From Acetobacteraceae bacterium UBA6159 (GTDB lineage: Bacteria > Pseudomonadota > Alphaproteobacteria > Acetobacterales > Acetobacteraceae), in assembly GCA_002422345.1 (NCBI GenBank), contig DIUL01000230.1:29310-41813 (forward strand): DNA of 12,504 nucleotides. The letters run 5' to 3'. The position numbers were made by a program, and so were the translations under genes. The notes under the pieces were generated by a model. The model ran no database searches, was not told the origin of the DNA, and was given only the letters and a program-made list of their open reading frames with translations. Positions 6,562 to 12,318 of the stretch are shown in pieces (position 1 is the first letter of the stretch; every line of letters begins with the position of its first letter).

Positions 6562-7389
6562 TTGCCTCAGGACAACGCCGCGCAGACCCTGCTGATGCAG
6601 CGCAACCGGGAGCCGGGGACCCAGCCCCCCGCCCAGTGGAACGCCGTGCTGGAAACGATGCTCGCCCACCGCTCGGTGCGCGGCTTCCTGCCCGACGCCC
6701 TGCCAGAGGGCACGCTGGAACTGCTGGTCGCCGCGGCGCAGTCGGCCTCCACCTCCTCCAACCTCCAGGTCTGGAGCGTGGTCGCCGTGCGCGACCCGGA
6801 ACGGAAATCCCGCATCGCCGACCTGGCCGGCAAGCAGCAGTTCATCCGCGACGCGCCGCTGCTGCTCGTGTGGCTCGCCGATCTGTCGCGCATCGACGCG
6901 ATCGCCGCCGACCGGCAGTTGCGGGTCGAGGGCACGCAATACCTCGAAGGCTTCATCCTGGGCATCGTCGATGCGGCACTCGCCGCGCAGAACGCCCTGG
7001 TGGCGGCGGAGTCGCTGGGCCTCGGTGGTGTCTATATCGGCGCCATGCGGAACCTGCCGGAAAAGGTCGCGGCCGAACTGGCCTTGCCGCCCAACGTCTT
7101 CGCGGTGTTCGGCATGTCGGTGGGCTATCCCGACCCGGCCAAGGAAACCGGCATCAAGCCGCGTTTGCCGCGCAACATCGTGCTGCATGAGGAACAATAT
7201 GATGCGGCGCTCAAGCGTGACGCGATCGAGGCCTATAACGGCGTCGCCCGTGACTACATGCGTGAGCAGGGGATGAAGGAGCAGGACTGGACCGCCCAGG
7301 CCACCGCCCGGATGAAGGACACGTCGTCCCTGACGGGTCGCGATCGGATGCGGGAGGCTCTGGCCAATCTGGGCTTCGGGCTGAAGTAG
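6562..7389 (+). CDS. NADPH-dependent nitroreductase (NfsA/FRP-like)
   Basis: Cytosolic 275-aa flavoprotein of the nitroreductase superfamily, expected to bind FMN and reduce nitro compounds, quinones or flavins with NAD(P)H. Family signatures: HRSVRGF (36-42) for FMN phosphate binding, SASTSSNLQVWSVV (61-74), GLGGVYIG (153-160), and the GYP...KPRLP block (188-203) typical of the NfsA/YcnD group. The length fits NfsA-like proteins (about 240-275 aa). The start is a TTG at 6562, supported by GGGAG with 6-nt spacing; the next in-frame ATG, residue 12, has no better site. It is the only plus-strand gene between 6245 and 9500, converges with rnhA (9-nt gap), and follows a long structured leader region with a CRP-like site. 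Confidence 0.93.
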   Translation: MPQDNAAQTLLMQRNREPGTQPPAQWNAVLETMLAHRSVRGFLPDALPEGTLELLVAAAQSASTSSNLQVWSVVAVRDPERKSRIADLAGKQQFIRDAPLLLVWLADLSRIDAIAADRQLRVEGTQYLEGFILGIVDAALAAQNALVAAESLGLGGVYIGAMRNLPEKVAAELALPPNVFAVFGMSVGYPDPAKETGIKPRLPRNIVLHEEQYDAALKRDAIEAYNGVARDYMREQGMKEQDWTAQATARMKDTSSLTGRDRMREALANLGFGLK

Positions 7390-7398
7390 CCGTCCGGG

Positions 7399-7947
7399 TC
7401 AGGAGGCGGCGGAGGCCTTTGGCTTCCGCGCCTGGCCCGCCCCGCCTTGGCTCATCGCCGCCATCCCTTCATTCCGCGCCGCGGTGGCCAGCTTGTCGGC
7501 CCGTTCGTTCAGCGGAATGCCGATATGGCTGCGGATCCACTGCCACTCGACCTTGTGGATCTTGCAGACATCCAGAATGCGCTGCCACAGATCCATGTTC
7601 TTCACCGGATCGCCATTGGCGTTGCGCCAGTTCTTCCGCACCCAGCCCTGGTGCCAGCGGGTGATGCCGTTCTTCAGATACTCACTGTCCGTATAGACCC
7701 GCACCTGGCACGGCCGCTTCAACGCCTCCAGCGCCGAGGCCGCGGCCGTCAGTTCCATCCGGTTGTTGGTCGTGTTCTTGTCGAAGCCGGACATCTCCCG
7801 CTCCACCCCGCGGAACACCATGATCGCGCCCCAGCCGCCTGGTCCCGGGTTGGGCTTGCAGCCGCCATCCGTCCAGATCTCCACCAGATGCTGGGGGTCC
7901 GTCGGCAGGGAGACGACGACATCCTCAAATTCCATAGGCGTGCTCAT
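7399..7947 (-). CDS. rnhA: Ribonuclease HI
   Basis: Endonuclease that cuts the RNA strand of RNA-DNA hybrids, in R-loops and primers. The 182-aa protein carries all catalytic positions: D27 in WTDGGCKPNPGPGGWG, E65 in RMELTAA, D87 in YTDSEYL, H141 in RSHIGIP and D151 in NERADKLA. About 20 residues at each end extend past the usual 155-aa core; the C-terminus (QGGAGQARKPKASAAS) is low-complexity. The start at 7947 overlaps the thrB end by 23 nt, and CGGG just upstream is the only ribosome-site hint; M at 7935 (11-nt overlap) is an alternative. Overlap implies translation coupled to thrB, an arrangement common in alphaproteobacteria. Confidence 0.96.
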   Translation of the reverse strand: MSTPMEFEDVVVSLPTDPQHLVEIWTDGGCKPNPGPGGWGAIMVFRGVEREMSGFDKNTTNNRMELTAAASALEALKRPCQVRVYTDSEYLKNGITRWHQGWVRKNWRNANGDPVKNMDLWQRILDVCKIHKVEWQWIRSHIGIPLNERADKLATAARNEGMAAMSQGGAGQARKPKASAAS

Positions 7948-8884
7948 CCCGTGCGGACAGATGGAACCGGAGGCGCCGCAGATACTCCATCGGGTCCTTG
8001 CGCGTGACCAATGCACCCGGCGGGGTGTTCAGCCAGTCATACAGCCGCGTCAGCAGGAACCGCAGCGCCGCCCCCTGGCACAGCACCGGCAAGGCCGCTC
8101 GTTCGGCCGGCGACAGCGGGCGCACCGCGTCATAGGCCGACAGCAAGGCCCTTGCCTTGGTGACGTTGAAGGAGAAATCAGCCTCGAAACACCAGGCGTT
8201 CAGGCAGATCGCCACGTCATAGGCCAGCAGGTCGGTGGCCGCGAAGAAGAAGTCGATCAGGCCGGACAGATGGTTGTCGAGGAAGAATACGTTGTCGGGG
8301 AACAGGTCGGCGTGGATATGCCCGACCGGCAAATCCTTCGGCCAGGCGGCCAGAATCCCCGCCATCGCCCGGTCCAGGTCGGCCATCAGGCCCGCCTGCA
8401 CCTCATCCCCCCGGGCGCGCGACCGTTCCAGCAGCGGCGCCCAGTCATCCGGGCCCAGGGCATTGCGCCGCGTCGGGGCGAAGTCCGCACCCGCCAGATG
8501 CAGGGCGGCCAAGGCGGCGCCCACGGGCCCGCAATGCTCCTGCCGCACACGGCGGGGCCAGACGCCTGGCAGAAAGGTGGTGATCGCGGCATGCCGTCCC
8601 GCCAGATGCCGCAGCGCCTGCCCGTCCCGCCCGCGCACCGGCTGCGGACAGACGACGCCACGCGCCGCCAGATGCTCCATCAGGCCGAGGAACCAGGGCA
8701 GGTCGGCGGGATCAACCCGCCGCTCATACAATGTGAGGATGTAGTCGTTCGACGTGGTGCGCAGCGCGTAGTTGGAGTTCTCCACGCCCTCGGCGATGCC
8801 GCGGAACGCCACCATCGTGCCGATGTCGTACTCGGTCAGGAAGGCCGCGAGCGCGTCATCCGTGACTTCGGTATAGACCGCCAT
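7925..8884 (-). CDS. thrB: Homoserine kinase, APH-fold type
   Basis: Cytosolic enzyme that phosphorylates homoserine to O-phosphohomoserine in threonine synthesis. At 319 aa it belongs to the aminoglycoside-phosphotransferase-fold ThrB type common in alphaproteobacteria, not the GHMP type of E. coli. Evidence: the N-terminal MAVYTEVTDDALAAFL, the EGVENSNYALRT glycine-loop region (32-43), the catalytic HADLFPDN (191-198, with D193 and N198) and the metal-binding LIDFFFA (209-215, with D211). It starts 23 nt after the NDUFS4-like gene and overlaps rnhA by 23 nt, so the three are probably one transcript. The ATG at 8884 has only a poor ribosome site, consistent with coupling to the upstream gene. 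Confidence 0.95.
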   Translation of the reverse strand: MAVYTEVTDDALAAFLTEYDIGTMVAFRGIAEGVENSNYALRTTSNDYILTLYERRVDPADLPWFLGLMEHLAARGVVCPQPVRGRDGQALRHLAGRHAAITTFLPGVWPRRVRQEHCGPVGAALAALHLAGADFAPTRRNALGPDDWAPLLERSRARGDEVQAGLMADLDRAMAGILAAWPKDLPVGHIHADLFPDNVFFLDNHLSGLIDFFFAATDLLAYDVAICLNAWCFEADFSFNVTKARALLSAYDAVRPLSPAERAALPVLCQGAALRFLLTRLYDWLNTPPGALVTRKDPMEYLRRLRFHLSARDEHAYGI

Positions 8885-8907
8885 GGGCCGGGGTCAGGCC
8901 GGCACCG

Positions 8908-9213
8908 TCAATGCGTCCAGTTCTCGTGCCGGCTGAAGGAGAAGTTGTCGGCATAGGCCTTGGGCTTCACGCGGCGGTTCTGCGCCAGCTCCACCTCATA
9001 CTCCAGGCCGGCGCGCTGGGCATAACCCTCGGCCTCCTCCCGCGACTCGAAGGTCAGCTTGACCTGGGGCTGGGTGTCTCCGCCCCCGATCCAACCCATC
9101 AAAGGGTCGGCCTGCTTGCGGGAGGTGTTGAGGAACTCCAGAACCCACTGGTGAGTCTTGCCCCAGCCGGACTGCATGGCATTCTTCGGCGGCTGGTAGA
9201 TGCGGGCCCGCAT
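8908..9213 (-). CDS. NADH dehydrogenase accessory subunit, NDUFS4-like (ETC complex I subunit)
   Basis: Small 101-aa accessory subunit of respiratory complex I, the bacterial counterpart of the mitochondrial 18-kDa NDUFS4 protein, found mainly in alphaproteobacteria. Recognised from MRARIYQPPKNAMQSG at the N-terminus, the PLMGWIGGGDTQPQVKL region (37-53), ESREEAEGYAQRAG (56-69) and the terminal YADNFSFSRHENWTH. The usual GW-T-S-D motif reads GWIGGGD here. The ATG at 9213 is preceded by GGAGAG with 7-nt spacing; the ATG at 9228 would overlap that site. The gene begins 22 nt after the mature 3' end of tRNA-Pro and probably shares its transcript. The nuo operon itself is not in the window. Confidence 0.92.
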   Translation of the reverse strand: MRARIYQPPKNAMQSGWGKTHQWVLEFLNTSRKQADPLMGWIGGGDTQPQVKLTFESREEAEGYAQRAGLEYEVELAQNRRVKPKAYADNFSFSRHENWTH

Positions 9214-9235
9214 TGATCGACTCTCCATATTCAAA

Positions 9236-9312
9236 TGGTCGGGGCGGCGGGACTCGAACCCACGACCTCCTGTACCCAAAACAGGCGCGCTACCAGGCTG
9301 CGCCACGCCCCG
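9236..9312 (-). tRNA. tRNA-Pro (anticodon UGG)
   Basis: On the minus strand a complete 77-nt cloverleaf can be drawn. The acceptor stem CGGGGCG (9306-9312) pairs with CGCCCCG (9240-9246), followed by discriminator A and an encoded CCA (9236-9238). The D-arm contains AGCCTGGTAGC, the anticodon stem CCTGT/ACAGG encloses the loop TTTGGGT (anticodon TGG), and the T-arm contains GGTTCGAGTCC. It reads all or most proline codons. It marks the border between core-like and accessory-like DNA. Confidence 0.97.
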
Positions 9313-9325
9313 ACAACCTGCGCGG

Positions 9326-9354
9326 AACCTATGGGGCGCGGGGCGCGGAGGCAA
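9326..9354 (-). promoter_or_regulatory. Candidate promoter for tRNA-Pro
   Basis: On the minus strand TTGCCT (9349-9354) and TAGGTT (9326-9331) are separated by exactly 17 nt, placing a transcription start about 7 nt upstream of the mature tRNA. The hexamers match 4/6 and 3/6, but spacing and position are ideal. Confidence 0.5.
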
Positions 9355-9370
9355 GCGGGAAAGGAAGGGC

Positions 9371-9438
9371 GGGGCGCTGCCCCGGACCCCGCGAGGGGCT
9401 TTGCCCCCTCGACCCCCACCAAGGGCCGAGGCCTTTGG
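9371..9438. repeat. Three-hairpin GC-rich intergenic element
   Basis: Three hairpins follow each other: GGGGC-GCT-GCCCC (9371-9383), GAGGGGC-TTT-GCCCCCTC with one bulged C (9393-9410) and CCAAGGGC-CGAG-GCCTTTGG with one G-U pair (9419-9438). The block resembles GC-rich intergenic repeats I recall from acetic acid bacteria, but a copy count is needed. It sits between the tRNA-Pro promoter and the accessory genes. Confidence 0.6.
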
Positions 9439-9528
9439 TGCGGCATTATGGCGCAGACGCCACCACGGGGAGCTGGACGTGAGTAGCCCGGTTGACTCCC
9501 GGCCGAGTCGGGGGGTGGGGTGCAGGGT

Positions 9529-9816
9529 ATGGTCATCAAAGCGAGGTCCGTTAGACGCTGGGCGATTGGTGCCACGCTTAGTCTGTGGACGGTTTTCGTG
9601 GCGGCAATCGCAGCCCCGTTCCTGCAAGAGATTGCCAAGGAGCATGGGGTGTTTGACAGCCCCACGGCACGGGTTGTCTCAATGATCGACGCTCTTTCGG
9701 CATTCATACGTGAGCCTGTGACGGCCTGGCTTGTAGGCGGCATCATTGGCGGGGTGACGGGATTTACCATCGGCGTTTGGATTGCGTCTAAATTAGATAA
9801 TACTGAAAAAAAATGA
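9529..9816 (+). CDS. Small two-helix membrane protein, unrecognised
   Basis: A 95-aa protein with two predicted membrane segments: about residues 12-32 (WAIGATLSLWTVFVAAIAAPF) and about residues 66-86 (TAWLVGGIIGGVTGFTIGVWI), joined by a soluble stretch (QEIAKEHGVFDSPTARVV). The N-terminus VIKARSVRRW is basic, suggesting a cytosolic N-terminus. I recognise no family. The start at 9529 follows GGGG with 8-nt spacing; a GTG at 9520 is an alternative. Base composition is lower in GC than the genes to the left. The C-terminus DNTEKK is encoded by an eight-A run (9806-9813) directly before the TGA, and the frame opened by a one-base slip continues without a stop into the next entry. It may therefore be a membrane anchor of a longer protein. 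Confidence 0.7.
   Translation: MVIKARSVRRWAIGATLSLWTVFVAAIAAPFLQEIAKEHGVFDSPTARVVSMIDALSAFIREPVTAWLVGGIIGGVTGFTIGVWIASKLDNTEKK
9806..9813 (+). other. A8 homopolymer at the junction of two frames
   Basis: Eight consecutive A residues precede the TGA of the two-helix protein. Losing one A, or an equivalent slip in transcription or translation, would read on through 23 sense codons (NENSSSRLRRDHSR...) into the frame ending at 10327. Such runs are known sites for polymerase slippage, phase variation and sequencing error. Confidence 0.55.
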
Positions 9817-9877
9817 AAACTCCAGTAGCCGGCTGAGACGCGACCATTCGCGATCTTCACCTTTAACAAACATCAAA

Positions 9878-10327
9878 TTGGATGGTGCATGCCTAGATAG
9901 GGCTGCGCCATGGTTAGGGTTCATCTGTGAAGGGTTTAACGGATCGGGAATGAACTTGATGATTTGGGATGCGTCTGGTCGGATAAGGGTTGGCAAGGAA
10001 GAATTTCACGGAAACCTAGAAATAGACGGTCCGGTAACGGACTTTGGTGCAGACCAGTTTTTTCGATTTCGTTTAAGGCTCGCTTTGAGCGATGCAGAAT
10101 TATCATATCTGCGGGGCTGCTTCGATCAAGAGGCCGTGACGCTTCACCTTCTGGGTGCCACTGTTCGAACAACTGTGAATGACCACCAATATCCATCGGA
10201 GCCCATTAACGCTATGATTAGGTTCCCCCCATCGGTCATATTCGATAGCAAAACAGGCTACAGCCGTCCGCCTTTTTTAGAACAGGCCGGGACGTTTTCT
10301 CATCCGGTTTTCTTTGGGATGGGATGA
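9878..10327 (+). CDS. Hypothetical protein, possibly the C-terminal part of a frameshifted fusion
   Basis: An open frame of 149 codons with protein-like composition and no recognised domain. It contains alternating hydrophobic stretches suggestive of a beta-rich soluble fold (NLEIDGPVTDFG, FFRFRLRLALSD, VTLHLLGATVRTTVND). There is no membrane segment or signal peptide. The first start-like codon is a TTG at 9878 without a clear ribosome site; the first ATG (9950, residue 25, MNLMIWDASG) cuts into what looks like continuous domain sequence (WLGFICEGFNGSG). The same frame is open back to 9797, so translation may instead enter from the two-helix protein by slippage on the A8 tract, giving 265 aa. 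Low GC and unusual codons suggest acquired DNA. It ends 5 nt from the convergent DUF6471 gene. Confidence 0.6.
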   Translation: MDGACLDRAAPWLGFICEGFNGSGMNLMIWDASGRIRVGKEEFHGNLEIDGPVTDFGADQFFRFRLRLALSDAELSYLRGCFDQEAVTLHLLGATVRTTVNDHQYPSEPINAMIRFPPSVIFDSKTGYSRPPFLEQAGTFSHPVFFGMG

Positions 10328-10332
10328 CTAAG

Positions 10333-10563
10333 CTAATCATCTACCCGAACCGTCCCCCGCCCGATCGCCTTCATCACGGCAAGCATGAACCAAGCAGGGA
10401 ACGCCCCCCGGTTCACCTTGACCGTGATGGAGCCGACCGTCTCGTGTAGCCCCATCTCAGACAGCCGGCGGGCCAATTCGTCATAGCCGACCCCGGCTAG
10501 CTTTAGCTCCGCCTTGAGCATCCGCTTAGCCCGTTCTGCCCATTCGTCGCGCGCGTCGTCCAT
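10333..10563 (-). CDS. DUF6471 family small protein
   Basis: A 76-aa predicted cytosolic protein. EWAERAKRMLKAELKLAGVGYDELARRLSEMGL (7-39), followed by SITVKVNRGAFPAWFMLAVMKAIG (45-68), matches the pattern I recall for DUF6471. The layout resembles a short helix-turn-helix domain (inference): two helices, a turn and a third helix with basic residues, so DNA binding is plausible but unproven. The ATG at 10563 is preceded by GAGG with 5-nt spacing and by a well-formed promoter at 10593-10621. The gene is divergent from the transposase, and their -35 boxes overlap, which raises the possibility that this protein controls that promoter. It converges with the hypothetical gene ending at 10327. Confidence 0.8.
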   Translation of the reverse strand: MDDARDEWAERAKRMLKAELKLAGVGYDELARRLSEMGLHETVGSITVKVNRGAFPAWFMLAVMKAIGRGTVRVDD

Positions 10564-10592
10564 ATCAGCCTCACGAAATCGAACACAAACCT

Positions 10593-10621
10593 AGCATATA
10601 CGTCCGATTTCTAATTGACAA
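10593..10621 (-). promoter_or_regulatory. Promoter of the DUF6471 gene
   Basis: On the minus strand TTGTCA (10616-10621, 5/6) and TATGCT (10593-10598, 4/6) are 17 nt apart. They predict a start near 10586 and a leader of about 23 nt containing the GAGG ribosome site. The -35 box overlaps that of the plus-strand transposase promoter. Confidence 0.6.
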
Positions 10622-10643
10622 GCGGGCCGTCATATCATACATA
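10615..10643 (+). promoter_or_regulatory. Promoter of the transposase gene
   Basis: A perfect TTGACA (10615-10620) is followed after 17 nt by TACATA (10638-10643, 3/6). Other weak -10 candidates lie in the same AT-rich stretch. The predicted leader before the ATG at 10672 is about 20 nt. Confidence 0.5.
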
Positions 10644-10671
10644 TTCGTTAGCAAGACAACGGATACGACAG

Positions 10672-11661
10672 ATGGCCCAGCACTTCCTCCTTTCCTCAGC
10701 CGCTAAGACCCTGACGCTCGCGGCCGTGCTGCGGATGACGGACGAAGCGGCCGAGGGTGCGTTCCGGTCGGTTCGGTGGTCTGCCACGGGTGGCGATGCG
10801 GTTTGCCCGCACTGCGAATGCCCGACCACCTATGAATGCCGCCGGCCTTCCGGCTTGCTCCGGTTCCGCTGCAAGGCGTGCCGCAAGGATTTCAGCATCA
10901 CCAGCGGCACCATCTTTGCCCACCACAAGATGCCGCTCCGCAACTATCTCGCGGCCATTGCGATCTTCGTCAACGAAGTGAAGGGCAAGAGCGCGCTGGC
11001 CATGTCTCGCGACCTGGGCACCGCCTACAAGACCGCGTTTGTCCTGACCCACAAGCTCCGCGAGGCGATGGCGACCGAGTTGAAGGGGATGCTGATGGGC
11101 GGGGAAGGCGAGACGGTCGAAATCGACGGCGCCTATTTCGGTGGATACGTGAAGCCCGCCAACGCCCGCGAAAACCGCCGCGATCGTCGCCTTGCCAAGA
11201 ACCAGAACGGCAAGCGCCGGGTGGTTGTGGTGGTCCGGGAACGCGGCGGTCGCACCCTGCCGGCGGTGTTCAAGACAGAGGCTCAGGCGGTCGCCTGGAT
11301 CAAGAGCCGGGTCCACACTGACACCGCCATCATGGCTGACGAAGCCGCTTCATGGAACGAACTGCACGCCCGCTATGAGGTGTCCCGGATCGACCATGGC
11401 AAGCTCTACAGCACCGGCACGGGCACCTACACCAACGGCGCGGAGAGCTTCTTCTCCCGGATGCGCCGGGCCGAGATTGGCCACCACCACCACATTTCGG
11501 GCATCTACCTTGTCCGCTATGCTCAGGAACTGGCGTGGCGTGAAGACCACCGCCGGGTGTCCAACGGGGCGCAGACCATGGCGGTTGCTGGGTTGGCCAT
11601 GGCGGCGCCCGTGTCGGTGGACTGGTGCGGGTATTGGCAGCGGTCAAGGAAGGCGGCGTAA
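10672..11661 (+). CDS. IS1595-family (ISXO2-like) transposase
   Basis: A 329-aa transposase, full length for the family. An N-terminal zinc ribbon has C45-x2-C48 and C67-x2-C70 (CPHC ... CKAC). The ISXO2-like catalytic domain has D152 in EIDGAYFGG, D223 in IMADEAASW and E258 in TNGAESFFSRMRRAEIG; the following HHHH-ISGIYL matches the family's HHHIS segment. All catalytic residues are present with no frameshift, so it may be active. ATG 10672 is chosen over a TTG at 10615 because the latter lies inside the TTGACA promoter box; a GGA lies 8 nt upstream. GC content is higher than in neighbouring accessory genes. Clear terminal inverted repeats with a target duplication were not found, so it could be an isolated or domesticated copy. 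Confidence 0.93.
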   Translation: MAQHFLLSSAAKTLTLAAVLRMTDEAAEGAFRSVRWSATGGDAVCPHCECPTTYECRRPSGLLRFRCKACRKDFSITSGTIFAHHKMPLRNYLAAIAIFVNEVKGKSALAMSRDLGTAYKTAFVLTHKLREAMATELKGMLMGGEGETVEIDGAYFGGYVKPANARENRRDRRLAKNQNGKRRVVVVVRERGGRTLPAVFKTEAQAVAWIKSRVHTDTAIMADEAASWNELHARYEVSRIDHGKLYSTGTGTYTNGAESFFSRMRRAEIGHHHHISGIYLVRYAQELAWREDHRRVSNGAQTMAVAGLAMAAPVSVDWCGYWQRSRKAA

Positions 11662-11752
11662 GCCACGCCAAACCGTGTCGGACATAAATATATGCTTATG
11701 CCTCGAATCGGCCCGTTTAGACATTGCCTAGAACCCATAAAGCAGGGCATAC

Positions 11753-11781
11753 AAAAAAAGGACGGCGGGACGAACCCGCCG
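11753..11781 (-). terminator. Rho-independent terminator
   Basis: Read on the minus strand, the hairpin CGGCGGG-TTCGT-CCCGCCG (11763-11781) is followed by TCC and seven T (11753-11759). It lies 30 nt after the stop codon of the small gene at 11812-11985 and faces away from the transposase, so it ends that transcript. Confidence 0.75.
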
Positions 11782-11811
11782 CCAAGTTTCATAGCTAAAG
11801 ACTGCTGGGGA

Positions 11812-11985
11812 TCACTTTCCCCGCTTGATCGGGACCGGTGCCGGACGCGTAGAAGGCGACGGCATCGGCCTCGTGATCCGCTCAACAACCGTCGTTGACG
11901 GCCGACGTTCAGCCTCACGAACCGGGATAAAGGTGCCCGTGCGGGCATCCCGGCCGATCTGGATAGTCGATGTTTTGGAAGGCAC
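11812..11985 (-). CDS. Small conserved-looking hypothetical protein
   Basis: A 57-aa protein: GRDARTGTFIPVREAERRPSTTVVERI (11-37) has the look of a short widespread family with a G-R-D-x-x-T-G-x-F-I/V-P-V core that I recall from many proteobacterial hypothetical proteins; its function is unknown. The C-terminal 20 residues are Pro- and Arg-rich. The start is a GTG at 11985, chosen because AGGAG lies 8-9 nt upstream. An ATG at 12048 in the same frame would add 21 residues but has no ribosome site and would translate through the 12002-12029 hairpin. The gene has its own terminator and is probably a single-gene transcript, convergent with the transposase. Confidence 0.7.
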   Translation of the reverse strand: MPSKTSTIQIGRDARTGTFIPVREAERRPSTTVVERITRPMPSPSTRPAPVPIKRGK

Positions 11986-12001
11986 GATAGTTACTCCTAA
12001 A

Positions 12002-12029
12002 GCCTGCTCTGGATGAGCCCAGAACAGGC
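12002..12029 (-). promoter_or_regulatory. Leader hairpin directly upstream of the 57-aa gene
   Basis: On the minus strand GCCTGTTCTGG and CCAGAGCAGGC form an 11-bp stem (one G-U pair) around the loop GCTCAT. It ends about 3 nt before the TTTAGGAG ribosome site of the GTG start at 11985. It could protect the message or modulate ribosome access. Apart from this and the candidate promoter at 12257-12286, I see nothing supportable in the gap 11986-12318. Confidence 0.55.
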
Positions 12030-12256
12030 CAAAGCAGTAAGCGGCCATCCATACGGAGGCGTCCCGAGTCGCCGCAAGGGCAATGACTCCTTAATTGGAC
12101 GTTATCCGCTTAAATCCCACCGAGCCTCAGGCTAAGACACAACCCGACGCGCGGACCCGCTTGAGACCATCCGCAGCAACGCCACTCGGACGCACTCTCG
12201 AGCGGTTGCCCAGACGGCCTTACCATCATGACAGAGTCTTGATCACCTCCCAAGGC

Positions 12257-12286
12257 TTGCCTGGCACAGAACGCCGTTGGTATGGT
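12257..12286 (+). promoter_or_regulatory. Candidate promoter for the right-edge gene
   Basis: TTGCCT (12257-12262, 4/6) and TATGGT (12281-12286, 4/6) lie 18 nt apart, about 32 nt upstream of the ATG at 12319. The match is modest. Confidence 0.35.
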
Positions 12287-12318
12287 GTCGCATCGTCAAG
12301 GCTTTCAAAAATGGTCAT

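Larger units (their letters stand above)
10593..11696. mobile_element. Possible IS1595-type element (ends uncertain)
   Basis: Candidate inverted ends flank the transposase gene. The left AGCATATA...GTCCGA (10593-10607) matches the reverse complement of 11678-11696, AGCATATA...GTCCGA, but with a 4-nt length difference between the two matching blocks. No 8-bp target duplication is visible outside them. The left end also coincides with the -10 box of the DUF6471 promoter. The boundaries are tentative. Confidence 0.25.

Noticed and set aside
7763..8956. 397-codon plus-strand frame opposite rnhA/thrB
   Set aside because: It is antisense to two well-recognised genes, and its composition is typical of a shadow frame.
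9200..9685. Plus-strand open frames starting with peptides such as WSGRRDSNPRPP or GAAGLEPTTSCTQN
   Set aside because: They are read antisense through tRNA-Pro; these peptides are well-known artefact annotations that arise from tRNA genes.
9231..9869. Minus-strand 212-codon frame ending LFWVQEVVGSSPAAPTI
   Set aside because: It reads through the tRNA in sense, crosses the hairpin element and is antisense to the two-helix protein.
10320..10342. GATGA/TCATC inverted repeat between the convergent ends at 10327 and 10333
   Set aside because: A five-base stem without a T-run is too weak to call a terminator.
11763..11781. Similarity of the terminator hairpin to the T-arm of tRNA-Pro (CGGCGGGAC..GAACCC), as a possible attachment-site remnant
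   Set aside because: The match is short with a 2-nt gap, and the terminator structure with its T-run explains the sequence fully.
12226..12318. 30-codon minus-strand frame MTIFESLDDATPYQRRSVPG...
   Set aside because: It reads fairly protein-like, but its ATG abuts the ATG of the right-edge gene and its ribosome site and promoter would have to lie inside that gene; too short to support.
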